A stretch of 64,000 nucleotides of DNA from Saccoglossus kowalevskii (Eukaryota > Hemichordata > Enteropneusta > Harrimaniidae): the NCBI RefSeq assembly GCF_000003605.2, contig NW_003129855.1:632409-696408 (forward strand), written 5' to 3'. This document shows positions 25,001 to 37,000 of the stretch, piece after piece. Position 1 is the first letter of the stretch. The number at the start of each line of letters is the position of its first letter. A program made the position numbers and the translations under genes. The notes under the pieces are model-generated. The model did no database searches. It was not told the origin of the DNA and saw only the letters and a program-made list of their open reading frames with translations.

Positions 25001-28000
25001 TGTGATCCTTAAAAAACAAGCAGTTACAGTGACTTTCGCCAAATGTCAATTATTTATTTTCAGTGATTAAAATTATTAAACAGCTAACAGTATTTTGAAA
25101 CCTCATCTCATTTAGTCATACCTAGTACTGTACAGGGATAAATTATTGGCTATTTTATTGACACTTATTGTGCAGGTTGCAACATTTTTTTTTTAAATGC
25201 ACTAAATTAAAACCAAGTGAATATGCAAATTTAACAACAAAATTAATCATTTTCTTTTATAAACCAGTGAATTTAAAGCCCAGTAAATATCCCAGCAACA
25301 TCAAATCGGCTAAAATTTAAACCAGTGATTATATGCCCTTCTATGATATATCCCTGACTTTCAGTAAGAAAGTGTGATTACACTGTGATTATGCATACAG
25401 ACATTACAAATGATTTCTGAGATACTAAAAACAAAACGTTAATTTTAATAAACTTACAAATACACTCAGCCATTACCAAGTACACAAATGAATTAAGGTC
25501 TGACCCAAATACTATTTTCTTCAAAACATACAACATAATAATGCCAGAAAGGTAGTTAGTGGCATTAGTGTGAAAGTAATCGCTTAACAAAAGGTGTAAT
25601 GTCCTGATGGAATGGTTTCTATTCAGAATAAAACCAAATTAACTTGTTAATTACTTTGAATTCACATTGCAATGATGACTGGGGCTAGTAACCTAGTGAC
25701 AACATCTCGTACCCCCAGTGACATTTGTTGCCTGGCAACATGACAGCTTCCAAAGTAGTGCAATTTAGGACTTTTATTCAGTAACCACAACACTATAGAT
25801 GAACTGAACAATTCTAATAATCATTGACTTTTAGCTTCGTCACAATGTATATGACCTCTATGTGTAAATACCTCACACCTAATGTTGTGGAAAATAACTG
25901 ACAGTATAATCCCGTCCTTATCAAACTTGGTACTCATCAACTTAAGTATGTTCTCCAAAAATAAATTATAGTTATACAACAAAATCTTGCTTGGCACATG
26001 GATGTGTCATCGTATTCAGAAAATGGCATTTCATTTCGAAATTTGGTGATTAATTTAGTGATGGGCACTGAATATGTTGATGATGTCACTATTTATTAAA
26101 GTTGGTGATGTCACTGAGAAAGTTGGTGATGTCACTGAGCAAGTTGGTGATGTCACTATTTATTAAAGTTGGTGATGTCACTGAGCAAGTTGATGATGTC
26201 ACTGAGCAAGTTGGTGATCTCACAATTTATTAAAGTTGGTGATGTCACTGAGCAAGTTGGTGATGTCACTGAGCAAGTTGGTGATGTCACTAAGTAAATT
26301 GGTGATGTCATTGAGCAAGTTGGTGATATCACTAAGTAAATTGGTGATGTCATTGAGCAAGTTGGTGATGTCACTGAGCAAGTTGGTGATGTCACTGAGC
26401 AAGTTGGTGATGTCACTGAGCAAGTTGGTGATGTCACTGAGCAAGTTGGTGATGTCACTGAGCAAGTTGGTGATGTCACTGAGCAAGTTAGTGATGTCAT
26501 TATTTATTAAAGTTGGTGATGTCACTGAGCAAGTTGGTGATATCACTGAGCAAGTTGGTGATGTCATTATTTATTAAAGTTGGTGATGTCATTGAGCAAG
26601 TTGGTAATATCCCTAAGTAAATTGGTGATGTCATTATTTATTAAAGTTGGTGATGTCATTGAGCAAGTTGGTGATATCACTAAGTAAATTGGTGATGTCA
26701 TTATTTATTAAAGTTGGTGATGTCATTATTTATTAAAGTTGGTGATGTCACTGAGCAAGTTGGTGATATCACTAAGTAAATTGGTGATGTCATTATTTAT
26801 TAAAGTTGGTGATGTCACTGAGCAAGTTGGTGATATCACTAAGTAAATTGGTGATGTCATTATTTATTAAAGTTAGTGATGTCACTGAGCAAGTTGGTGA
26901 TGTCATTATTTATTAAAGTTGGTGATGTCATTATTTATTAAAGTTGGTGATGTCATTATTTATTAAAGTTGGTGATGTCATTATTTATTAAAGTTGGTGA
27001 TGTCATTGAGCAAGTTTGGGGATATCACTAAGTAAATTGGTGATGTCATTATTTATTAAAGTTGGTGATGTCACTGAGCAAGTTGGTGATATCACTAAGT
27101 AAATTGGTGATGTCATTATTTATTAAAGTTAGTGATGTCGCTTCCCAAATTTGTGATGAAACTGATCAAGTAACAACTGATTTTGGTTCATGACTTTCAA
27201 ATAATTTAGCCGATAATAGAACTCTAACCCTTTGAGATCCAGATATTTATCCGCTCAAAATTTGGTGCAAATATTTTCACATTTTGTAAATTCTCACTAA
27301 ATGTTATCATTATTTTAGACTATACAGACAAATTCAGGTATTGCTTTTAGTTTTTGATCAAAAGATTTGTTAATTTTTATTAACTTTGAAGTGTGAAGGG
27401 AAGAAGACTGTATAAAATAATTTTGTAAATGGTGCAAAAAGCCATCAATGGCGCTCAAAGAGTTAAAAGCAAACAGATCGACACAGCGGGAGCTTGGCTA
27501 GACAAATAGAAACAAGACAGTCAAGTTAGGATGCATTTTCATACAATGGGGCAGTAAAAAGTTGAAATAACACAATTATATTGAAAACAAAAGATTCAAC
27601 GGTTGAAGGTGTGGTTGTTAGAGTGAATTTTGTTTTTAACATAAAACAAAGTTTGGATGCATTTTTACACAATGGAGCAGTAAAAAGTTGAAATAACACA
27701 ATTATATTAAAAACAAAAGATTCAACGGTTAAAGGTGTGGTTGTGAATTTTTGTTAGTTAGGATGCATTTTTACACAATGCAAAAGAGAAAAGTGAAATA
27801 AAACAATTACAATCAAAGAAAGTCATGTGTATAGAAAACAAATGAAGACTGGAAATATTTCAAAAATATTTAATTTTTGGGATGCACTGTGGGTAAGCAA
27901 GATATAGAATTCAATAATAACAAAAAACTATAGAGGCAATATAACAATTGAAAAATGACTAATTATTATTAATGCAAATCAAGTAAGTAAGTAGTATGCA

Positions 28001-31000
28001 TAGCAATTAACGCAGTTTCATCGAAATATCAGTGGAACTGCTAAAAACTAGCTAATTTTTAAGCAAAATAGGTAATTAATATGCTAATGTTTCAACTAAG
28101 AAACGGTCAGGTCAGTGGATTATCCCTGAGCGTCTAAAGAAATCCGAACAGATAGATGTAAAACAGCTAAAATTGGTAAATATATGCAAATTACTTTATT
28201 ATGCATAGATTGCATCACAATCTGATCTGTGGAGTATCCCAGTGCACTTTCATTGAAATTTGTGGACGGGTTCTTGAAATATCAAAGGAACAGCTAAAAA
28301 TCCTTAATTATTATGCAAATGTCATATAATTTTTCATTAAAAATTACAAATAATTATTCAAAACAATGATGATATCTTCAAATATTGCTTCAAGCAAGAA
28401 CTGAAAGTTTGGTCTTGCAAACACAAATAGGAAACCTTTTGGGGGAAGAAAATTTAACAGTTTTATATAATACAAGAAGATGACAACATACCTCTCGCAT
28501 GTGTCTTAAACTTCTGAATAAAGGAACAGTATGATCAACTCCATCGGGAGAATCCTGGCAGCTTGTTTCAACTTCACCGAGAACAAAGTGCATTCTCTCT
28601 GTACTACCCCTATCATCTGCTTCCACATCGTCATACATCATATCCATTTGTTTGGGTTTTGTAATAATATTAATAAACCCTTCCTCAGTTTCTATGATAT
28701 ATAACAACAAAATAGCAGTGAAATAACGGCAACATGAAGGACACTTTTTTTTTGCAGACTTTTAATGAACAGACCAAACAACTATTCACTTACAATTAGG
28801 AATTACTTATATGAATGATTCTGTAGTTTTTGTCATGATTATTAATACTTGTTTGATCAATTGAAAAACACTAACATTTTAAAACTCTGAGCGCCAAAGT
28901 CAACTTTAGGCACCATTCATAAATAAAAGTTCCATTTATAATCTCCTCTTTTCCACAGAAAATGTTGATGAAAATTTCAAGATATTTTGTATCAAAAACT
29001 AGAACCATTTTGTCTGTTTGCTCCAAAATTAAAATTGAATTCAGTGAAATTTACCCTCGTTGGGAAAAAACAAACTTGCACTCAAAGGGTCTTATTATAA
29101 CGTAATAGATCTTACTATAACTTACACTAACAAATATATTTTCTTGATATTCCATTTACTATTTTGTTTTGTTTTTAATCTGATTTCTCTGAATAATTTA
29201 CTGCCATAAGCCATTGGTGCCAAAATTGATAGTAATCTAATATTTATTCGCCATTAGAAAAAGTATAAACAGGAGCAGAGCAGCCTATAAATTACTGTAG
29301 AATACTTTATTTTCGCTGAAGGGATGATTCCGTGAAAATAAAATCCAGCGAATATACTTGTTTTCCTATATTTCACATTAAACTCATCAAAAATCAGTGA
29401 AAATAAATTCCAAGCAAAACGCCCAAAAAGCCTTTTCAGCGAAAATTAATTCCAGCGAAAATAAAGTATTACACAGTATGTAAGCCACTGTGTAAACTTA
29501 TTTAGTTTCACTTGTTGTAAAAATACATGTTGGAATAGGAATACTAATTAGTTAAAAATCACCTATATATGAGGAAAAAAAAATTCAAATATAGTGCAAA
29601 TAGTGTGCTTCATTGTCTGTAGTAGATTCATTTATTCCCTAAAAAAATCAAAGAAAGCTTAGAAAGAACTCCCGTGTGCTGAGAGTATTGAAGACACATT
29701 AAAAATTACTTGTACATGAGATATTGATGGAAAAGCTGAAAACTAATTATGTAAATCAGGTAAATAATATGAACAGAACAGAACAAAAAAATTATGAATT
29801 ATTATGCTAATTAGAGAATTAATATGAACAAATTTNNNNNNNNNNNNNNNNNNNNNNNNNNNNNNNNNNNNNNNNNNNNNNNNNNNNNNNNNNNNNNNNN
29901 NNNNNNNNNNNNNNNNNNNNNNNNNNNNNNNNNNNNNNNNNNNNNNNNNNNNNNNNNNNNNNNNNNNNNNNNNNNNNNNNNNNNNNNNNNNNNNNNNNNN
30001 NNNNNNNNNNNNNNNNNNNNNNNNNNNNNNNNNNNNNNNNNNNNNNNNNNNNNNNNNNNNNNNNNNNNNNNNNNNNNNNNNNNNNNNNNNNNNNNNNNNN
30101 NNNNNNNNNNNNNNNNNNNNNNNNNNNNNNNNNNNNNNNNNNNNNNNNNNNNNNNNNNNNNNNNNNNNNNNNNNNNNNNNNNNNNNNNNNNNNNNNNNNN
30201 NNNNNNNNNNNNNNNNNNNNNNNNNNNNNNNNNNNNNNNNNNNNNNNNNNNNNNNNNNNNNNNNNNNNNNNNNNNNNNNNNNNNNNNNNNNNNNNNNNNN
30301 NNNNNNNNNNNNNNNNNNNNNNNNNNNNNNNNNNNNNNNNNNNNNNNNNNNNNNNNNNNNNNNNNNNNNNNNNNNNNNNNNNNNNNNNNNNNNNNNNNNN
30401 NNNNNNNNNNNNNNNNNNNNNNNNNNNNNNNNNNNNNNNNNNNNNNNNNNNNNNNNNNNNNNNNNNNNNNNNNNNNNNNNNNNNNNNNNNNNNNNNNNNN
30501 NNNNNNNNNNNNNNNNNNNNNNNNNNNNNNNNNNNNNNNNNNNNNNNNNNNNNNNNNNNNNNNNNNNNNNNNNNNNNNNNNNNNNNNNNNNNNNNNNNNN
30601 NNNGTCATGACACAGCTAAAAATCAGCTAATTATCATGCAAATTAGGTAATTTATATGCATGGGATTTTTACCAAAACCTAATCAAATCTGCGCATTGGC
30701 CCAGAGCATCTATGCACCAAGTTTCATCAAAAATCAATGTATGGTTCTTGAGATATCAGTGGAACAGGCGGACATACATTACACACACACACACACACAG
30801 ACAAACTAACGCAAAGACTCCCATTGTGTGCTTCCCACACAGGAGTCAAAAATGGGAAACCCACATTTGTCTTAACCCTTAATTTTTTTCCCACTCAAAA
30901 TGGGATAAATTTGTTCACATTTCTCTAAATTAACTGAATTTCAATTGTAATTTTTGCACAACCGCATAAAATGTGACAAGTCTTTTAGTTGTTGATTAAA

Positions 31001-34000
31001 AAAAAACATTTTCTGTGGGAAAAAGCAGATTATATAAATAGAATAATTTTGTGAATGACTGAAGCTGTCTTTGGCACAGCACTCAAAGCGTTAATGTAGG
31101 ATGACGTAAACTGCTGTATTTATTTGGAGAATGTACTAAAAAAGTTGACGAGAGTTTTTGCTCAACTATTGACAAAGTTGGGTGAGGGTGAGATTTGCAT
31201 CACTTTCAAGCACAGCAGGTAGACACCAATCTATTGAGGATTTGGCTGAATCACCAAACAATGCAACATTCTGCATCTGTTGAGGTGCCTGGTTCAGGGC
31301 AGTAGAATCATAGTCAACAGTTTGGCCAAAATTTAGTCTCCAGTTTGTTTACAATTGTGTTTATTTCACTATTAAGAACATTCATGATTTGATGACTCCA
31401 TGACGTACAAAAGAGCTAAATTTTGTGACAGTTGCTTTTAGAACCCCAGGAAATTTTTACTGCAACATTAAACAGATAGAATCCTGTAAACTGTTACAAG
31501 GCTGAATTGTAAACCCACCCTGAAGCATACAATCACCTACACTTACAAATACGAACTTAAATAACAGTTAAGGTAGATAATTAAATTAATAAAATAGTTT
31601 TGATGCAATATCGCATGTAAATCTTCTCAAAGAAAGCAGATATTGTGCAAAATGAAACCAAACACAAATGACGGTATAAAAGTGGTGAACTTTTGAGCGT
31701 CAAGAAGAGGCACTTTTTATTGGATTAAGTCTACTACAAACATGTAGCCTGTTTTCCACCTGACAACATTTCCATTCAAAGGACCCTGGGAATTGCATAG
31801 AGTGCCGTAATTACCATTTAAAAGACTCCACACTATAAACACTGAAAAAAAAGTGGCCTTGGAGGGAACATCCCCCCCCCCATTCAACTATAATGTAGGG
31901 CAGTATATATTGAGAAACAAATATGGCTCTTCTAGTTGGCATTGCACTGCAAGCCATGGGAGTCTGTCCTGGGGTCTTCAAGGGTCACTGGGTGTGGATT
32001 GAATTTTAAGTGCCTGTATACCGGCAATATAGAGATGCATTTAATGTATTATCACAGAGTCTGTAACAGACAGAAAGGCGACAATTACTACAACAAACTT
32101 TGGGCGTTTTTTTTTTTTAGAATGATTAAACAACTTGCAAAGTACATTAGTAAGATTCCATTCGGTAATTGTGGAATGCATCACGGCTGGCTACAAACAT
32201 TACATAAGCAAATACTTCTTTTCAGAAAAATAAAAGCAAAAAGCTGAATAGGTACATCAGAAAATTACAGTATTTTTTGCTATGCATACATAAATCAGAA
32301 AGCTGCATTTGTTGTTCTATTTATTAATATATTTATTATTCTTTCATTTCAGAATTTCATTTCCATTACCCCCCGGATTACTGTACTAAGGAATCAAATT
32401 TAAAAGGACTAAACATTTGTATATTTTTTGGAAGTTTGGTCATCACTTATTCCGTGACTAGAGAAATTGGACCGTTGAAAACTACATTATGATTCATCGC
32501 ATAAAAAATGTATTTATGCATACTAATTAGTTAGGACGATAACTGCAGCGTACTGAGGTGCATGTCTGCTTACAGTGGCAAGATACTCTGGCATAGGGAT
32601 GAGGGTGAGCCATGTGCATGTTGTATTTTTGTCTGTACTCTGATTGATTGATTGATTGAAACAGACAAACATTGTTATATTCAATATCAAATGCAATTAA
32701 CAAACTAATCTGCAGAGTATTAATTGATCACATTCCATGTGAATCAGACAATGGGATGAAATTCCAAACATTCATTGGTTAAAGAAAATAAAGATTTCAA
32801 TTAAAACTTCTTATTACAAAGAGCCATTCATCAACCCACAGTGATCAGCATAAAAAAGGGGGTTGTGGCGTGGCATTTAAAAAAGGCAGGGCATTGTTTA
32901 ACTAAAAAAAAACACTGCTGTTGATTTGTTCGCAGTCCCTCTATCCCTGCATAGAGGGGTCTGTGATCCATTCTTTGGTGGCATTCAAAGCAGAGGGGAG
33001 CTTGGGTGGTTATGTAATTGTAACAATCCAGCATGGCAGCTATATACAAGTGTATACATTAGGAAGAAATGAACAGGAGTGACACACGTCACAATGATTT
33101 TGGGGACATTTGACATGTATAAAATTTGTAATTATTGGTTATCGAATAAATATACTCGAATAATGATAGTAGCAGTTACTACAATGTAGACAACTGACTT
33201 AGGATTGTGTTTTCTGCAATGCATGGTTTTTGCAAAATTAAATCCATCAATACAACTCAATAAAAATTTAAGAATTTCAAAATTGGTGAATATGATCGAG
33301 TAATCAAAACAATGACATACAAGTAAAAATTAATGCTTTTACGAAAGATTTTCTCACCTTCTTGTTTCTCTAAGTGTATCAGTGCATCTTCTGTCGGTGA
33401 ACCTTCCAGTACTTTCTCAGTCAGGCGATTTCCACATGCCTTTAGTATCCAGGCAAATGACATGTGTAAATATTTAAAAATATTCCTATCGTTTGTTAAA
33501 TCGACCAATGACCTGGCTGGTTTACCTCCGGAACTACGCTGGCGGCGGAAGTTACCAGGTGTCATAAACTCGCTATTGATTCGCTTTGCTCGCTGGGGAA
33601 CCTCAGCCTGCTCGGCTTTGTAAACTTTCTCGGCTTTTGACTGCAATTCATCAAGGAGTTGCCGAATGTTCTGCACAAGGAATGGCCATGAATTAAGTAG
33701 ATATATTCGATCCATCATAACGACTATAACACTGTACCATCGCTGGAGACCTCTTGCTTGGCTATCCTTCATAAAAAATGTATGACTTAAAACATTCATA
33801 CGCTCATCACCAAAATAAATTGGTCCTTCTCTTCCTGGACACACCTGTAAGCAATTTAATGAAAACAAAATTCAGCTGTGATGTTCGCTTTCATCAGGGT
33901 ATTGGCCAGAAAATGAAAAGTGCCTGTCTAAAATCTATTTTATAATTTTTGAAATCTGTAGCAGCCATATATCTATTTTTGTGGATTATTTATAGCTGAC

Positions 34001-37000
34001 AGGTTTGTAAAAAATTAGCCTGTGAATTCAAATTTCGTGCCAGTCGAAAATAGGGAAAGCTTGTCTTAAATGACAGGTAGACAGGTGGCTTGCTAAAACC
34101 TGGTTTGTGTGTGTAACGTACACATTGTCACGGTTTCCATGCGCTTGTCCTTGTTATTTCTACATGCATAAGCCTGAATTGGTGGGAGTCAAACAGGAAT
34201 TATTTGCTGCAAATCTGACATGAATGTTATGTTGTGATGTCAGCATGGGAGTGCTGAACCCACACTGATCTTTGCTGAAATTGATTATTCGTTTTGTCTG
34301 TTAAAATACAAGTTACCCCAACATTACAAACCACCAGTAAAACTAAACCCCTTTGTCAGACAATAATAGAAACTGTTTTGTTTTAATTATCTGAAACAAG
34401 TAATTGATAATCAGTTACATGAGCACGGACATTAAAAATAAATACTGTAATTGAGCTGGGAGTGGTCGCTCGTTGTAAGCGATATAAAACAATGCACTAC
34501 GTTATAAGGATTTATTAAATACAGCGGAAAGGTGTGAGCTGGTAGTGCCAATGTAGTCAAAATAAATACTCTCTGTACAAAAGACATCTAATTTACTTAT
34601 CATAGATTCTATCCCAAGGTTTATTTTGGAAAGAATAGAACCTAATTGAATTATTTTTCAGGAATTTGTTGTAGATTACGGGTATTTGTCAACTTTTCAG
34701 GATTTTCCTTTCCCAGAGCTAAATATTTGCTTTTAAAAAAAACAGCCTGAAAATATGCAAAAATAGACATTTTTCGAACAATTTTCATAGGAAGCCATTT
34801 TAAAGCATTATTTTATAAAGAAAATAATTAACAGTAATTCTCAGGATGTCTTTATAATTCTTGAAAACCATAAGCGTCCATCTTACAGCTACATATGATT
34901 TTTTCAATATTTTTTTTCACAAATTATTGGATATAGTTCAAAAATTTGCTATTTTTATAAATATTTGACTGATGTTTTGCAAAATAAAACCATAGTGTCA
35001 TGGAAATCTGATTATTTATTTAAATAGTAACCAACAATACATGGTTCAAAAATTGTGACTACTGAGCATGTTATCGCACATGTGTGCAATGCATTATGGG
35101 AGTTAACTTTTCATTTTAAACAGTGAAATATCACACTGAAAGCTCGATACCAAATTAAATTTATTTTTTTTGATCGTTTAAACAATATTAGAATTCACAT
35201 CAATAATAATACAGGACTTATCATTTTGTGTCACTTAACAACATTTTGAGATATGAAGATATAATTTCACCATTTTTCGTGACATTTCCTACTCTCGTTT
35301 TCCATATTTTTAAGTTTGAAAATTTGATTATTTGTGACTTGCACATGTGATATTTTTTTCACCATCTTTATCTGTAGAATCCTTGTCCATTTGGCTTTTT
35401 TTTCTCATGACTTTTAATCTGTCACATGTTTTTACATAGAGTTAGGAGCAAAAATGTGGAAGTCAAAAATGAAAATGCAAACTCTTGAGTCTTTGCAATG
35501 AACACATTTGTACATCGAGGGCGCTATGGTTTCCATATACACCCAAATGTGAGCTACAAACCTATTCTACCTAACCCACTATAGCTTCCATCCCAGCATG
35601 AATGATGGTGCACTCCATACATTGAGTGCAATGCAAACAGCGCCCTCTGTGAGTAAACTGACTGATTACTTTGTTTTCATGAACTGTCTGAGCACCTTCA
35701 GGCACTGGGTTTTAATTCACTTATTCTCACAGTCAAGTAAACTAAATTAATTAAATAATAAATCCACATGAACATGTAATTATATAGGAAGCATACACTG
35801 GCAAATCTGCTAATTTCGAAAGTTGGAATGTACAAAATACTAAGAAAATAAAATTAATTGCAAGAATTTAGAGCAAACAGTTGAACATTCAAATGTAAAC
35901 TTTGTTGAAGTAGAACATGTCAGCCATGTAATGCTTACCTCACAACTGAGACTTCTAAGACATGCCTGCCTGACAATACTGTAGAGTCTGGAGTGCTCTG
36001 GATATTGACTTGACATGTAATTAATTGCTGCGTCAGTATCTTTACTAATGAAATTTGACTGCCCAGGTACAAATGATCTGCATGCCTGAAGTAATAAAAG
36101 ATTACTGTTGCTAATGCATAAAAACATTTTTGTTTATAGAAAAATGTTAATTCAAATGATATTTTGCTTTGATTGAAGAGTCTCACTTCAAACTGTTTTA
36201 GGAGGTGATGTAATAAATAAGTAATTCACTCAGACAATATTTTTCTATATTGGCATAAATGGTCATTGATTAATTAATAATAAAGTTGAAACCAGAACAA
36301 AAATGTCTGTATTAGTAAAAAGAGAAACTACAGACACAGCCACACAAATGTGAATTTCATATACACTTACAGAGAAACAAGAATTTTCTTCAGTATGGCC
36401 ATGGTATGCAAATTATGTTTACTAGTAGGTCCATTCATACGCTTGACAATGTGTATTTGCATACACTTCAATGAAACAGCTAGGGAGTCTTTTGTCAGCG
36501 GTGTTGACATGGGTTTTCCATGCGGCATTTTCCCTCCAAATGTGCGAGTCCCAATTAATTGCACCAACTGACACGTTCGAAATTTGTGTATGGCAAATGT
36601 TAAATAGTTTATACGTATTTATGGTTAGTACACTAAATGTAATCTTTAGTTGAACATGTATTTAGAAATCAATTAGAATTTTATTAACATGCGAGAAAGA
36701 ATTTTCCCTCAAAGTTCAACTGAAGTTACTGTGCTAAATATAGCCAAATATTTGCCAATATCGCGATTTTCAAATCCAAATGACACACTCACAATAAATG
36801 AGTTCATAAGCTACGTACACGGCGTATACAAGCAGTTCTGCGAAATTGTTGTATGACACTATTAAAGAAATACCAACCTCACAAGAGTCCGATGTCTTAC
36901 TGGTAGGTGTCGGTGGCCTTTCAGCCGATGTTGACGATAATGACGACTTCGGTCGACGATCCTTGTTGAAGAACCAGTCACCGGACAAGTTTTCAGTCCC

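Larger units (their letters stand above)
23717..28491 (-). other. FLCN intron 4
   Basis: A 4.8-kb intron containing a 1.07-kb minisatellite (26075-27139), an M4 element (27225-27465), a two-and-a-bit copy tandem repeat (27525-27790) and, at 28.0-28.35 kb, the first units of repeat family P that also surrounds the assembly gap. Bases 23.72-26.07 kb are AT-rich with no recognised feature. Confidence 0.8.
28692..33357 (-). other. FLCN intron 3
   Basis: A 4.7-kb intron holding M4 copies (28885-29094 and 30873-31093), an M1 MITE (29293-29478), the 768-base assembly gap with repeat family P on both sides, an (AC)n run and a (GATT)n run. Bases 31.1-33.3 kb have no supported exon. Confidence 0.8.

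Noticed and set aside
26156-26577. Open frames of 113-115 residues on both strands (repeating LSDITNL- or LSKLVMS-type peptides)
   Set aside because: They are translations of the 21-base minisatellite; the length divides by 3, so frames stay open on both strands. There is no sign of a real protein.
26075-27139. Possible CRISPR array
   Set aside because: The units are contiguous without unique spacers, and the setting is an intron of a eukaryotic gene.
29811-30630. Open frames of 265 and 268 residues
   Set aside because: They consist of the N gap.
31936-32247. 103-residue plus-strand open frame inside FLCN intron 3
   Set aside because: It contains a poly-Phe run from a T tract and has no recognisable domain or splice context.
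36770-36877. Continuation of the FLCN exon 1 frame past residue 83
   Set aside because: The family alignment continues in exon 2 after a GT donor; the read-through residues are intronic.
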